Shown here: in pieces, positions 8,217-17,460 of the stretch
Layout of the letters: every line of letters starts with the position of its first letter
How positions within the stretch are numbered: the first letter of the stretch is position 1
Source: Desulfovibrionaceae bacterium
GTDB lineage: Bacteria; Desulfobacterota; Desulfovibrionia; Desulfovibrionales; Desulfovibrionaceae
Length of the DNA: 51,703 nt
Assembly: GCA_009783025.1 (NCBI GenBank)
Contig: WRHY01000008.1
Span: 1 to 51,703, forward strand
Direction of reading: 5' to 3'
Made by a program: the position numbers and the translations under genes
The notes under the pieces: model-generated
The model's input: only the letters and a program-made list of their open reading frames with translations
Databases searched by the model: none
What the model was told of the DNA's origin: nothing

Positions 8217-9257
8217 TCACAAGGCCTGGCTGAGACGAACGGCCGGGTTTGTGCCCGGTGGTATGGGTGTATCAAGGAGATCAAGGAAAGAGCGGTCCGG
8301 CCCGGCGTGTTGGGCGAAGACAAGAGCCAGGCATTCCGGAGTGCAACGGACAGAAGCATCCGGCATGATTTCAACATGCCCCCGGCTCAGTTGAGCTCGT
8401 GCTGTCTCCCGCTCATTTTCAATGGAGAGCAGCCAGCGCAATTCGCGGACATATGCGCGCCGGTTTTCGTTTTGTATTTCGTTTTCATCGGCATGGAGTA
8501 CGGTGGTGAAGTCTTTTTCGTCCTTGATGAGGCCGAAATTGACCAGCTTCTGCATGTTGCCCTTGATGCGCTGTTCCCGCGAAAGGTTGGTCATGTGCAG
8601 CAAAACGAGGCCGGAAGGGGCCTTGTCGTAAAAAACGACAGGCACATCCATGTTATGCCCTATGGCGAGAGTCAGGGATTTTTCCATGACAGCCGCATTC
8701 AGCACTGGTTTGCCGTTTAAGTGATAGGAGCGCAAATTCTCCGGCTCGAAAAAAAAGGCGTCGTCACGGCCGTATAAATTATGCAGATAGAGACTGGGAA
8801 AGAGGTTGGCCTCTCCCCTCTCCCGCAGAAACGAGAGAATCCGGTTGTCGCGGACCACGGTATGGCCGTCGTACAGGCACAGGAATTCATCCGTGTCCAG
8901 CAAGGCGTAAAATCCGGAAGAGGCGCGCACGGCGCTGTAAAGCTCGCCGAACCTGGCCGGACTGTGGGCCGAGTCCACATTACCGTCATATTGAATAAGG
9001 ACGATATTGTCCGCGTGGCGCGCATACGCTTCAAAAACACGTTCGTCCGTGGACATGTTATCCAGCACAATAATACGGCAGGCCGGGCCGAGAATATTCA
9101 GGTAATAGGCCAGCCAACGCTCAATGAGCAGATGCTCGTTCCGTGTTTTCAGAAGTATTTTCAACGTTGCCGCATCCTCACGGATGCGGCGGCAGGCCGC
9201 GGTTGTATCCGGCCCCCAGGTGAAAATTTCAGGACGCGCTACGCTCAAAACGAACAA
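8217..9257 (-). CDS. Glycosyltransferase family 2-like protein
   Basis: 346 residues resembling the Glyco_tranf_2_4 type of GT-A fold enzymes. Visible markers are an N-terminal TRNE (39-41) followed by a WLAYYLNILG segment, DNMSTD at 66-71 and a DTDEF metal-binding DxD-like motif at 121-125. No membrane segment. The acceptor is unknown; such proteins often modify surface polysaccharide. The TTG start (9257) overlaps the end of fabH by 29 nt and has GGAG 6 nt upstream, so the two genes are probably translated together. Confidence 0.7.
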   Translation of the reverse strand: MFVLSVARPEIFTWGPDTTAACRRIREDAATLKILLKTRNEHLLIERWLAYYLNILGPACRIIVLDNMSTDERVFEAYARHADNIVLIQYDGNVDSAHSPARFGELYSAVRASSGFYALLDTDEFLCLYDGHTVVRDNRILSFLRERGEANLFPSLYLHNLYGRDDAFFFEPENLRSYHLNGKPVLNAAVMEKSLTLAIGHNMDVPVVFYDKAPSGLVLLHMTNLSREQRIKGNMQKLVNFGLIKDEKDFTTVLHADENEIQNENRRAYVRELRWLLSIENERETARAQLSRGHVEIMPDASVRCTPECLALVFAQHAGPDRSFLDLLDTPIPPGTNPAVRLSQAL

Positions 9258-10242
9258 CCCCCGCTCCCCAGGTCAGGCCTGAGCCAAAGGTAGTCATAAG
9301 TACCCTGTTGCCGGGCCGGATCACCCCCTGGTCCAGAGCCTCGGCCAGGGCTATGGGCACGGAGGCTGCTGAAGTATTGCCATACTTGCGCAGATTGGTG
9401 AAGGCTTTTTCTTCGGGTACGCCCAGCCGGGCCAGGACGGCCTGAATAATGCGTATATTGGCCTGGTGCGGCACCACAAGATCGATGTCCGCCAGGGTAT
9501 GGCCGAGCCGTTCCAGAAGTTCCAGACTGACCGCGCTCATGTTGCGTACCGCCTGTTTGAAAATCTCCTGTCCGTTCATCTGTAAAAAATACTCCGGCCC
9601 CACAGTCTCACCCTGCTTGTAGGAGTGGCTGGAAGCGCCGCCAGTGCAGCGCAGCAGATCGCCCCGGCTCCCGTCACCGTCGCAGAGCACACCTTCCACC
9701 TTGGCCCGCAGGGCCTGGGGTCCTTTGCCGTCCGCCCTGGCGCTGAGCACCGCCGCACCAGCGCCGTCGCCAAAGAGCACGCAGGTAGAGCGATCAGTCC
9801 AATTCACCCGGCGGGAAAGCACTTCCGCGCCCAGCAGCAGAATCTTGGCTTCCGGTTCGGCCGCCAGCAGGCCGCGCGCCACTTGCAGGCCGTAAAGAAA
9901 ACCCGAGCAAGCCGCGCTGAGGTCAAAGGCCATGGCGCGCCTGATGCCCAGCTTGTGTTGCACAATACAGGCCGTGGCCGGAAAAACAGCATCGCCGGAA
10001 GCCGTGCAGGCAATGATATGCGTAATCTGTTCCGCTTCCGTGCCGGAAGCCCGCAAGGCCCGGCGCGCGGCCTCGGCTCCCAGGTCGGAACAGTTCTGAT
10101 CATCGGCCGCCAGCCGCCGGGCCTCAATGCCTGTCCGGCTGCGAATCCACTCGTCCGAGGTGTCCACAAGCGTGGACAATTCCTCATTGCCCATAACGCG
10201 CTCAGGCGCGTAATAGCCGATTCCGGTGATGTACATTGGCAT
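9229..10242 (-). CDS. fabH: 3-oxoacyl-ACP synthase III FabH
   Basis: Condenses acetyl-CoA with malonyl-ACP to start fatty acid synthesis. The Cys-His-Asn triad is clear: C112 in LSAACSGFLYG, H259 in VPHQANIRI and N289 in RKYGNTSAAS. The N-terminal RTGIEARRLA motif is also standard. Length 337 residues, slightly above Escherichia coli FabH. It is not next to plsX/fabD/acpP here but followed by a glycosyltransferase, so a second KAS III role in a secondary acyl chain cannot be excluded. Confidence 0.93.
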   Translation of the reverse strand: MPMYITGIGYYAPERVMGNEELSTLVDTSDEWIRSRTGIEARRLAADDQNCSDLGAEAARRALRASGTEAEQITHIIACTASGDAVFPATACIVQHKLGIRRAMAFDLSAACSGFLYGLQVARGLLAAEPEAKILLLGAEVLSRRVNWTDRSTCVLFGDGAGAAVLSARADGKGPQALRAKVEGVLCDGDGSRGDLLRCTGGASSHSYKQGETVGPEYFLQMNGQEIFKQAVRNMSAVSLELLERLGHTLADIDLVVPHQANIRIIQAVLARLGVPEEKAFTNLRKYGNTSAASVPIALAEALDQGVIRPGNRVLMTTFGSGLTWGAGVVRFERSAS

Positions 10243-10338
10243 CCAGCCTTAAACTACAACGGTTTATGCTTGAGATTGTCGCTTACTGTTCAGACTGCCG
10301 GCGCGGCATAACGGCGCATGCCGCGCTTACAATGTTCC

Positions 10339-10485
10339 AGGCTGTGCTGACAAATACCTCTTTCGCCCTCCGGCTGCGTCAGATATCACCAGCTATTTCG
10401 GTCGAATACCATAAGAGTATACTCCCTTATAGCAGGCTCATCTTTCTTGCCGGAGAACAAAATTGCTTATTTGTCAGCACAGCCT
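10339..10485. repeat. Palindromic element family B, full-length copy 1
   Basis: Perfect 17-bp inverted ends AGGCTGTGCTGACAAAT at 10339-10355 and 10469-10485, 147 bp in total. The interior carries the core TACCATAAGAGTA shared with family A, and patches (CCCTCCGGCTGCGTCAGATA; CCGGAGAACAAAATTGC) shared with the copies at 11944 and 26754. The right end overlaps two bases of the TAG stop of the symporter gene. A separate hairpin (GCGCGGCAT/ATGCCGCGC, 10301-10326) lies just beside it. Confidence 0.88.
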
Positions 10486-11863
10486 AATCCTCCGCGTTCT
10501 CCGGGTCGCTGAAAAATTCCCTGGTCAGCCTGAAAACCACGGGACTCAGGAGCAACAAGGCGATAAGGTTGGGAATGGCCATCAGCCCGTTGAAGAGGTC
10601 GGAGAAGTTCCAGACAAACTCCAATCCCCCCATGGCTCCCACCGGCACCACAAAGGTGAAGACGATGTAGAAGGGTCTGGAGGCTCTACGGCTGAAAAGG
10701 TACGTTATGCAGCGCTCCCCATAAAGTCCCCAGCCCAGAATAGTGGAGAAGGCGAAGAGGGCCAGGCTGAACGTGACCAGCCAGGAGCCGAAATCGCCGG
10801 GCAGGCTGCTGCCAAAAGCCGCGTTGGTCAGAACGGCCGCGTTGGTGATGTCCGGGTTCAACCATTGTCCGGAGACCAGAATAACCAGAGCGGTCAAGGT
10901 GCAGACCACGATGGTGTCCAGAAAGGGATCGATCATGCCCAAAAGGCCCTGTTTGACCGGGTGCCTGACGATGGCGGTGGCGTGGGCCATGGGGGAACTA
11001 CCGAGGCCGGCCTCGTTGGAGAACAGGCCCCTGGCGCAGCCGAAGCGTATGGCCATGAGCACCGTGGAGCCGTAAAGACCGCCTTTGGCGCTTTCCCCGG
11101 TGAAGGCTTCTCCGAGGATCAGGCCGAAGAGGCCGGGAATCTTCTCGATGTTCATCCCCAGGATGACCAGCGCGCCGGTGACGTAAATAACGCACATGGA
11201 GGGGACCAGATGCCCGGCGACCGTCCCGATGCGTTTGGCCCCGCCGATAAAAACCAGCGCGGCCAGGCTGAAGAGAATCACGGCTACCGCCGCTGGCGGG
11301 ATGCCGGTCATCTTGACGACGTTGGCGGTGATGCCGTTGGCCTGGGTCATGTTGCCGATGCCAAAGCAGGCCACCGAACCCAGAACGGCGAAGAGCGTGG
11401 CCATCCACTTCCATTTTTCGCCCAGGCCGTTTTTGATGTAGTACATGGGGCCGCCGACAAAGCTGCCGTCAGAAGCGACTTCCCGGTACTTCACGGCCAG
11501 GGTGGCTTCGCAGAACTTGGTGCCCATGCCCAAAAAACCCGTCACCCACATCCAGAATACGGCCCCCGGACCGCCAAAATAAATAGCGGTAGCCACGCCC
11601 ACGATGTTGCCGGTGCCGACTGTTGCGGCCATGGAGGCCATCAAAGCCTGCCAGGGGGTCAGTTCCCCTTCATGGCCTTCCCGTGGCTTGCGGCCGCGCC
11701 ACATGGTACTCAGGGCCGGGCCGATCTTTACCAGGGGCATAAATCTCAGGCCGAGCATGAGGAAAATGCCGGTACCGATAAGCAAGGGGATAATGCCGAA
11801 AATCCCCCAGACATACCCACTGAGCGTGTCCGCCATCGCATCGAATTGTTTTAAAAGCTCCAT
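10484..11863 (-). CDS. Sodium:alanine symporter family protein (AGCS)
   Basis: Amino-acid:cation symporter for alanine or glycine uptake with Na+, 459 residues with about ten to eleven membrane segments. Family motifs: SMAATVGTGNIVGVATAI (residues about 82-100), FCEATLAVKYRE, GGPMYYI and SNEAGLGSSPMAHATA. GAGGTGA precedes ATG 11863. It is flanked on both sides by family B palindromes, and its TAG stop overlaps one of them. It stands alone, with no amino-acid metabolic partner next to it. Confidence 0.92.
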   Translation of the reverse strand: MELLKQFDAMADTLSGYVWGIFGIIPLLIGTGIFLMLGLRFMPLVKIGPALSTMWRGRKPREGHEGELTPWQALMASMAATVGTGNIVGVATAIYFGGPGAVFWMWVTGFLGMGTKFCEATLAVKYREVASDGSFVGGPMYYIKNGLGEKWKWMATLFAVLGSVACFGIGNMTQANGITANVVKMTGIPPAAVAVILFSLAALVFIGGAKRIGTVAGHLVPSMCVIYVTGALVILGMNIEKIPGLFGLILGEAFTGESAKGGLYGSTVLMAIRFGCARGLFSNEAGLGSSPMAHATAIVRHPVKQGLLGMIDPFLDTIVVCTLTALVILVSGQWLNPDITNAAVLTNAAFGSSLPGDFGSWLVTFSLALFAFSTILGWGLYGERCITYLFSRRASRPFYIVFTFVVPVGAMGGLEFVWNFSDLFNGLMAIPNLIALLLLSPVVFRLTREFFSDPENAED

Positions 11864-11943
11864 GTGTTGCTCACCTCATCACATGCGTTGTTGTTCTTGC
11901 GGCGCGGGCAAAGGCCAAAAAAGCCCTCGTGCCGAAATACTCC

Positions 11944-12032
11944 AGGCTGTGCTGACAAATGAGTAATTTTGTTCTCCGGCGGCGATATCTGACGCAGCCG
12001 GAGGGCAAAAGGGCCATTTGTTAGCATAGCCT
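11944..12032. repeat. Palindromic element family B, internally deleted copy 2
   Basis: Ends AGGCTGTGCTGACAAAT (11944-11960) and ATTTGTTAGCATAGCCT (12016-12032) pair with two G-U-type differences. At 89 bp it lacks the central 58 bp, including the shared core, relative to the copies at 10339 and 26754. It starts two bases beyond the stop of mnmE. Confidence 0.86.
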
Positions 12033-12034
12033 AC

Positions 12035-13495
12035 CTACTTTCCGATACAGAAAGAAGAAAAAATACTGTCCAGCATCGCCTCGTTATCAAGGACGCCGGT
12101 TACTTCGGCCAGGGCAAGCGCCGCCGTTTCCAGGTGTATCCCGAGAATGTCCGGGGGATGCCCCAGGGCAAGGGCCGAAGACAGTTGTTCCAGATCGCCC
12201 AGGGCTTCGCGCAGCAAATGGGCTTGGCGCAGATTCGGCGCCACATCACCTGTCCCCGCATCGCTCCCGCCACGATCCCGCAACGCCCGCAGCAGGCCTT
12301 GCGAAAGTTCTTCCATTCCCTGGCCCAATTTCGCGGACACAGGGAAGCAGACCCCGCACGAAGCCGCTTCATCCCCCATCGCGGCCAGGAGGGCTCGCCC
12401 GCGCGCCAGCGCTGTTGCCGACGCGACTTGCGGGCCGAGGCTTTCCGCGAGCACATCGACCTTGTTCAGGACAAGCAAAAGCCGTCCGGCGCGTTCCGGG
12501 CCACTTGCACGGCGCAGAAATTCGCTTTCCTCCGCCTGTGGAGGAGCGCTTATATCCACCACGAACAGCAGAACATCGGCTTCTTCCGCCAGATCGCGCG
12601 AACGGCGCATCCCTTCGGCTTCCACCACATCTCCGCTTTCCCTGAGGCCCGCGGTATCAACCAGGCGCAACGGCACACCCCGGATATTGACGCTTTCTTC
12701 AATATAATCGCGGGTCGTGCCGGGCGCGGGGGATACAATGGCCCGTTCACGTCCGAGCAAGGCATTGAGCAGACTGGACTTGCCCGCATTGACCGGCCCG
12801 ACCAGCACGGCCAGCGCGCCTTCACGCCAGAGCCTGGCCCGCTCAAAAGCCGCCAGCAAACGCCGCACGGCAGCCTTACACTCGTCAATCGTGCGCTCAA
12901 ACCCCGGCCGGGAGAGGAGTTCCGCGTCCTCATCAGGGAAGTCCACGCACAAGGCGACCTGAATGCGCAGCGCGTCCAGCGCGTCGCGCACAGCCCGGAT
13001 TTCACGGGCCAGAGCGCCGTCCAGCTTGGCCGCGGCCAGGCGCACGCCTTCACGCGTGGGAGCGCTGATCATTTCGGCCACGGCCTCGGCCTGGGTCAAA
13101 TCCATGCGTCCATTGAGAAAAGCGCGGCGGGTGAACTCTCCCGGCCCGGCCAGACGCGCGTCACAGGCCAAAGCCGCTTCCAGCAGAGCCGTGGTTACGC
13201 CACTGCCGCCATGACAGTGAATTTCCCCCACGTCCTCCCCGGTCACGGAATGCGGCCCCGGCATATACACGGCCAGCACATCGTCCAGGCGTTCTCCCCC
13301 GGCATCCAGGGCATCCCCGTAATGCATATGGCGCGGGATAAAGGCAAAAGACGCCGCTGCCGCGCCATGCCCAAGGCTTTTCGGCCGGAACAGGCGTGAC
13401 AGCACGGCAAGCGTACCGGGCCCGCTGAGGCGCAAAACGGCAATGCCGCCAAGACCCGGTGGGGTAGCTATGGCGGCAATGGTGTCGAGAATCAT
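12035..13495 (-). CDS. mnmE: tRNA modification GTPase MnmE
   Basis: With MnmG it makes the 5-carboxymethylaminomethyl group on wobble U34 of tRNAs. Order: N-terminal folate-binding domain (1-118, DTIAAIATPPG start), helical domain, and an inserted G domain with G1 GPVNAGKS 233-240, G2 TTRD 260-263, G3 DTAG 280-283 and NKVD; it ends in the catalytic FCIGK (C483). G1 reads GPVN where GxPN is usual, with the Walker A frame intact. 486 residues. Last gene of the rpmH-rnpA-yidD-yidC-jag cluster. Its only evident ribosome-binding site, GAGG 9 nt before ATG 13495, lies inside the family A repeat upstream. Confidence 0.96.
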   Translation of the reverse strand: MILDTIAAIATPPGLGGIAVLRLSGPGTLAVLSRLFRPKSLGHGAAAASFAFIPRHMHYGDALDAGGERLDDVLAVYMPGPHSVTGEDVGEIHCHGGSGVTTALLEAALACDARLAGPGEFTRRAFLNGRMDLTQAEAVAEMISAPTREGVRLAAAKLDGALAREIRAVRDALDALRIQVALCVDFPDEDAELLSRPGFERTIDECKAAVRRLLAAFERARLWREGALAVLVGPVNAGKSSLLNALLGRERAIVSPAPGTTRDYIEESVNIRGVPLRLVDTAGLRESGDVVEAEGMRRSRDLAEEADVLLFVVDISAPPQAEESEFLRRASGPERAGRLLLVLNKVDVLAESLGPQVASATALARGRALLAAMGDEAASCGVCFPVSAKLGQGMEELSQGLLRALRDRGGSDAGTGDVAPNLRQAHLLREALGDLEQLSSALALGHPPDILGIHLETAALALAEVTGVLDNEAMLDSIFSSFCIGK

Positions 13496-13497
13496 CG

Positions 13498-13624
13498 GGT
13501 AGCGCCTCAGTTTGGGGTCAGACGAGGAAGGCGAGTTTTTTGCGGAGGGAGTGTACTCTTACGGTACTCGACCGGAGCAAAAAACGATGCCTGACGAAGT
13601 ATCACGCCAAACCGAGGCGCTACC
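13498..13624. repeat. Palindromic element family A, subtype I, copy 1
   Basis: 127-bp imperfect palindrome with 18-bp ends GGTAGCGCCTCAGTTTGG (13498-13515) and CCAAACCGAGGCGCTACC (13607-13624), one G-U-type difference. Inside come CAGACGAGGAAGGCGAG, a run of T, the core GTACTCTTACGGTACTCGACC, a run of A and GCCTGACGAAGTATCAC. It lies between the jag stop and the mnmE start, with its end two bases from the mnmE ATG. Confidence 0.9.
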
Positions 13625-13646
13625 GGCATCGCTGTTTCAAGCCCGG

Positions 13647-14834
13647 TCAAAGCGCATCCGTATCATCAGCCGTACCGGCCAAGGGCTTGTGCGCCTTCTG
13701 TCGCGCCCTTCCGGCAGCGCTCCTTGCGGGTCGCGGCTTGTCCACGGGCTGCGGCGCGGGTTTGTTTTCCCCGGCTTCAGACCCGTTTTTTCCGTTCCCG
13801 CGCTTCAAGGAAATCGTTACCTTACGCTGCGCTCCCTCGCCTTTGCTGTGGGTCTGCACGGCTTCGTCCTGTTCCAGAGCAAGATGCACGATACGGCGCT
13901 GGTACGCGGTCAGCGGACGTGTGGACATGGAACGCCCGGTCTCCTTGACCCGCTGCGCCAGGGAAAGCGCCTGCTCTTTGAGCTTGTCGTCCTGCCGTTC
14001 GCGGTATTTGCCCGCGTCAACTTGCAGCCGCACGGCTCCGCCGATCCGGCGCGCAATAATGCGGGAGGCCAGATATTGCACGGCAGCCAAAGTCTGTCCG
14101 TCCCGTCCGACCAACAGGCCCGCGGCATCGCCACAATCCAGGACGGCCCGCACCCGTGAACCGGCAATGGCCACAGTGCACGGAACATCGCCCACTATGG
14201 GGTGGACAAGCCGCAGCACCACCTCTTTGACCACCGCAAACAGATGCTCCTGATCGCAGCCTGCAAGATCAAATTCCGGCAACTCCTCACGTGAGCCGTC
14301 CGAAAAATCCTCAGCCTCCGGCCCGCCGCTCTCCACCCGGGAGTCACCCTGGTCCGGGACCGCACGCTTCGCCTGCTGCGTCATCCGCTCTTTGCCAGGC
14401 TCCCGCGAGATCTGTCCCTTTTTGGCAGGCGCACGGAAGTCCGTACTTTCCGGAGCCTCTCCATTTTCCGGGACAGCCATGATGTCATCACGCGGAGAGG
14501 CATCCTTGCGGGCCTGCTGCTTCTTTTTCTTTCCGTCCGCGTCCGGACGACCATCATCCCGACGGGCGGGACGCCTGCTTTCGCCTTTGTCCCCTTTTCG
14601 CTCCGGGGCATCAGCAGGGCCGTTTTCAGCCAACAGAGCATCCACTGTGCCGGGCAGATCCACACGCCCGGCGCGGATGGTGGCCTTTTTCGCCCCCACC
14701 AGGCCGAAGATCCCGGTTTTGGCATCGCTGACAATATCTATTTCCAGCTTTTCACGCGCCACACCAAAGTATTCGCATGCCTCGCGGATGGCCTCATCAA
14801 GGGTCTTGCCCTGAAATTCTTTATATTGAACCAT
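13647..14834 (-). CDS. jag: Jag/SpoIIIJ-associated RNA-binding protein (KhpB type)
   Basis: RNA-binding protein encoded with YidC in most bacteria. Domains in order: Jag-N (residues 1-55, MVQYKEFQGKTLDEAIREA), a long charged linker (about 60-210) rich in Lys, Arg and Glu, a KH domain (about 225-295, with VGRDGQTLAAVQYL) and an R3H domain (about 305-365, RRIVH gives the R-x3-H signature). A basic tail rich in Lys/Arg/Pro follows. 395 residues, longer than the roughly 200-residue Gram-positive proteins because of linker and tail. 89 nt separate it from yidC. Confidence 0.92.
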   Translation of the reverse strand: MVQYKEFQGKTLDEAIREACEYFGVAREKLEIDIVSDAKTGIFGLVGAKKATIRAGRVDLPGTVDALLAENGPADAPERKGDKGESRRPARRDDGRPDADGKKKKQQARKDASPRDDIMAVPENGEAPESTDFRAPAKKGQISREPGKERMTQQAKRAVPDQGDSRVESGGPEAEDFSDGSREELPEFDLAGCDQEHLFAVVKEVVLRLVHPIVGDVPCTVAIAGSRVRAVLDCGDAAGLLVGRDGQTLAAVQYLASRIIARRIGGAVRLQVDAGKYRERQDDKLKEQALSLAQRVKETGRSMSTRPLTAYQRRIVHLALEQDEAVQTHSKGEGAQRKVTISLKRGNGKNGSEAGENKPAPQPVDKPRPARSAAGRARQKAHKPLAGTADDTDAL

Positions 14835-14923
14835 GTATACCTCGATACAGGACTCTTACATCACTGCCAAGCGCCGGAGCGGAGTAGCGGCTCAATTGAA
14901 CCGCTACCCGTCCGGATCACCCG

Positions 14924-16600
14924 TTACGCCGTGCGCCGGAGCTGCCACCATTGCTGGCCTATGGAAATAACGTTGTTCACCAGCCAATAGACGACGAGAC
15001 CCGACGGGAACCCGAGGAACAGAACCGTGAATATGACGGGCATGAACATCATAATTCTGGCTTGCATCGGGTCGCCCGGCATGGGCGTCAGTTTCTGCTG
15101 CAAAAACATGGTAGCCCCCATGACCAGGGGCGTGATGAAATACGGGTCCCGCGAGGAAAGGTCCACCAGCCAGGGCAGATCCGTAAAGGGCAAGGTGGCG
15201 ATAAAGGGCGCGTGGCGCAGTTCGATGGAGTTCAAAAGCGCCTGGTACAGGCCGAAAAAGACCGGCAACTGTATCAAAATGGGCAGGCAGCCGCTGGCGG
15301 GATTGACCTTGTAGGTCTTGTACAACTGCATGATTTCCCGGTTCATCGTTTCCTTGTCATCCGCATACTTTTCCCGCAGCTTTACCATCATCGGCTGCAA
15401 CTGCTTCATCTGCTGCATGGACTTGTAGCTTTTTTGCGACAGAGGCCAGAACAGGATCTTGATCAGAACGGTCATCAGGATAATGGCCAGGCCATAGTTG
15501 TGCACGTAGCCGTAAAGGAAGCGCAGCAGCCAGATCAGCGGATTGGCGACAATGGAAAAGAAGCCGTAATCTATGGCCCGGCCCAGGTTGTTCGGCGCGG
15601 CGTTAAGGTGCGTGCTGTCTTTGGGGCCGAGAAAGTAGACGCATTCCAGCGTGGCGTCCTGGCCTTGGGATACGGTCACGCTTTTGCCCATGCGCGCGCT
15701 GAATACGTTGCCCGCAACCATGCGGGCCACACCCTGGACGTCCGGGTCATCCATGCTGACCGCGCCCATGAAAAAGTTGTTCATGACCGCCATCCAGGAC
15801 AGAGGCGGTTTGATGGTCTTGCCTTCGGTCAGGGTTCCGGGAGAATTTTCCTCTTTGAACGAGTTGTCACGCAACCAGGCCACGCGGGTCGGATTATAGG
15901 CGCTTTCTTCCGGCGCCGGCGCGGGACCGCCAAAAACCCAATGGCGCAGGCTGGCCATGATGCCGGCCGCTTTCTCACTGGGCAGGGCAGTGGCGGAAAA
16001 GGTGAAGATCAGATTCGCGGCCTTAAGTTCGTCGGAAGAAACACGCAGCTTCTCCCTGATCAGATAGCTCGAGCCTTCAAACAACAATTCCCTGGTCAAA
16101 CGCAATCCGCCCACCTCGCCAATAAGGCGGATCACTCCGTTTCCGTCCTGGTCCAGGTTCAGATCGCCGCCTTCAAGCGCCCAGGCTTGATCCATCCAGG
16201 AAGGCAGTCCACCCACCAAAAGCCCCATGGGCGCCTGCGCGGCCGCCGCCTCGGAAACAAGGTTCACCAGCCCCGAGTCTTCACGCACGCCGTTGGTATA
16301 GTGCTTGAGCTCAAACCGTTGCAGGATGCCGCCGTTACTATGGAACACCGCCTTGTACAACGGCGTTTCCACAGTTACCGGACGCCCTTCGCCCGGCGTA
16401 AAAAGCGGGCGCTCCACCTTGGACGGAGCGTCAAAAGCGCCGCCTGCCGCCACGGGCGCGGGAGTCGCGGGCGCGGTGGCGTTCCGGGCAGCGGGTTCCG
16501 GCTGCTGCGGCGCCCAGCCCATATACAGGGATAAGGCGTTCCAGCCGAGAAAAATGACTACGGAAATGATTATGGCAAGGATCAGACGTTTGGTGTCCAT
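14924..16600 (-). CDS. yidC: Membrane protein insertase YidC
   Basis: Inserts and folds inner-membrane proteins, alone or with SecYEG. 558 residues in the Gram-negative layout: an N-terminal anchor (residues 5-26), a large periplasmic domain (about 60-335) and a C-terminal five-helix core with the conserved QLPVFFGLYQALLNSIELRHAPF and FPSGLVVYWLVNN motifs. Starts 8 nt after the yidD stop, so the two are co-translated or nearly so. Confidence 0.96.
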   Translation of the reverse strand: MDTKRLILAIIISVVIFLGWNALSLYMGWAPQQPEPAARNATAPATPAPVAAGGAFDAPSKVERPLFTPGEGRPVTVETPLYKAVFHSNGGILQRFELKHYTNGVREDSGLVNLVSEAAAAQAPMGLLVGGLPSWMDQAWALEGGDLNLDQDGNGVIRLIGEVGGLRLTRELLFEGSSYLIREKLRVSSDELKAANLIFTFSATALPSEKAAGIMASLRHWVFGGPAPAPEESAYNPTRVAWLRDNSFKEENSPGTLTEGKTIKPPLSWMAVMNNFFMGAVSMDDPDVQGVARMVAGNVFSARMGKSVTVSQGQDATLECVYFLGPKDSTHLNAAPNNLGRAIDYGFFSIVANPLIWLLRFLYGYVHNYGLAIILMTVLIKILFWPLSQKSYKSMQQMKQLQPMMVKLREKYADDKETMNREIMQLYKTYKVNPASGCLPILIQLPVFFGLYQALLNSIELRHAPFIATLPFTDLPWLVDLSSRDPYFITPLVMGATMFLQQKLTPMPGDPMQARIMMFMPVIFTVLFLGFPSGLVVYWLVNNVISIGQQWWQLRRTA

Positions 16601-16607
16601 GAGTTCT

Positions 16608-16871
16608 TCAGCAGTTCCTCTGGTGGTAACGGGATTCCCGGACCGGCGGCACCGGATCGTAGCCGCCGGGATTCCAGGGGTGGCAGCGCGACAGGCGGCG
16701 CAGAATCAGCGCTGTTCCCCGGAAAAGGCCGTGTACCATAACGGCCTCATGGGCATATGCGGAACAAGTCGGATAAAAACGGCAGTTTTTCGGCATGAAT
16801 GGAGACAGGCAATACTGATACAGCCGGATAGGGGCCACAGCCAGCCTTCGCAAAAGCATCTGAAAATTCAT
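16608..16871 (-). CDS. yidD: Membrane protein insertion efficiency factor YidD
   Basis: Small amphipathic protein that aids YidC-dependent insertion. 87 residues with the family core [26 protein letters not shown], whose cysteines are conserved, and [17 protein letters not shown]. Lies between rnpA (20 nt upstream) and yidC (7 nt downstream), the standard place. Confidence 0.95.
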   Translation of the reverse strand: MNFQMLLRRLAVAPIRLYQYCLSPFMPKNCRFYPTCSAYAHEAVMVHGLFRGTALILRRLSRCHPWNPGGYDPVPPVRESRYHQRNC

Positions 16872-16891
16872 CCGGACTCCGTTCGAGCCGC

Positions 16892-17326
16892 TTATTCAAT
16901 ATTTATGGGTGCGGATTTCCGCGGTACGGCAGGCGGAGCGGTTCGGGGCTCATCCCTCACCGGCCCGGCTTTACCTGTCTTCCCGGCGAGAGAAAGCAGC
17001 AACGGCAGCAAGTCAGCGCTCACACGCCCAAGATCGAGCACGCGCGGATCAATCCCGCGTTTCGGCACCACAACATAGTCATATCCGCCCGGCACTTGCG
17101 TATCGGCTAAACGAAAACACTCCCGGATCAACCTGCGCACCCGGTTGCGCCGCACCGCGGAGCCGGTCTTTCTGGTTACGGCAAGCCCCAGACGCCAGGG
17201 CAGACAGGCGTTTTCGCGCCGCGCCGCGAACAAAACAAAACAGGAAGAAAAAAAACGACGGCCCGCATCATAGCAATGGAGAAAATCCGGCCTGTCAGTC
17301 AGCCTGTGTTCGCGGCGGAACCTCAA
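16892..17326 (-). CDS. rnpA: Ribonuclease P protein component RnpA
   Basis: Protein subunit of RNase P, which trims the 5' leader of tRNA precursors. 144 residues. The RNR-box is visible in [17 protein letters not shown] (about residues 56-72). The start is TTG 17326, overlapping the TGA stop of rpmH (TTGA), so translation is coupled. After the conserved domain, about 30 residues rich in Pro, Lys and Arg form an unusual tail. Confidence 0.95.
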   Translation of the reverse strand: MRFRREHRLTDRPDFLHCYDAGRRFFSSCFVLFAARRENACLPWRLGLAVTRKTGSAVRRNRVRRLIRECFRLADTQVPGGYDYVVVPKRGIDPRVLDLGRVSADLLPLLLSLAGKTGKAGPVRDEPRTAPPAVPRKSAPINIE

Positions 17327-17460
17327 ACAGCCAGTCTCTTGCGGCCCTTGGCGCGTCTGCGGCGCAAAATTTCACGGCCGGCCGCGGTGGCCATACGGGC
17401 GCGAAACCCATGCACCCGCTTGCGCTTGATGCGGCTGGGCTGATATGTTCTTTTACTCAT
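17323..17460 (-). CDS. rpmH: 50S ribosomal protein L34
   Basis: 45-residue ribosomal protein with the textbook sequence ([20 protein letters not shown]..., ending KGRKRLAV). ATG 17460 has AAGGAG 7 nt upstream. First gene of rpmH-rnpA-yidD-yidC-jag-mnmE, with its stop overlapping the TTG start of rnpA. A weak promoter candidate, TTGACG with TAAAGG 17 nt further, lies around 17480-17510 on the minus strand; this is uncertain. Confidence 0.97.
   Translation of the reverse strand: MSKRTYQPSRIKRKRVHGFRARMATAAGREILRRRRAKGRKRLAV

Noticed and set aside
10463..11854. 463-codon plus-strand open frame opposite the symporter gene
   Set aside because: Shadow of a clear membrane transporter; the product is Gly/Gln/His-rich and starts within a palindrome.
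13512..13630. Short peptides repeated in the family A elements (pattern SDEEGEFFA-GVYSYGTRPEQK, also at 43804 and 48700)
   Set aside because: The similarity follows from the DNA repeat itself; subtype II copies do not keep the reading, there is no ribosome-binding site, and the frame continues into neighbouring genes or noise.
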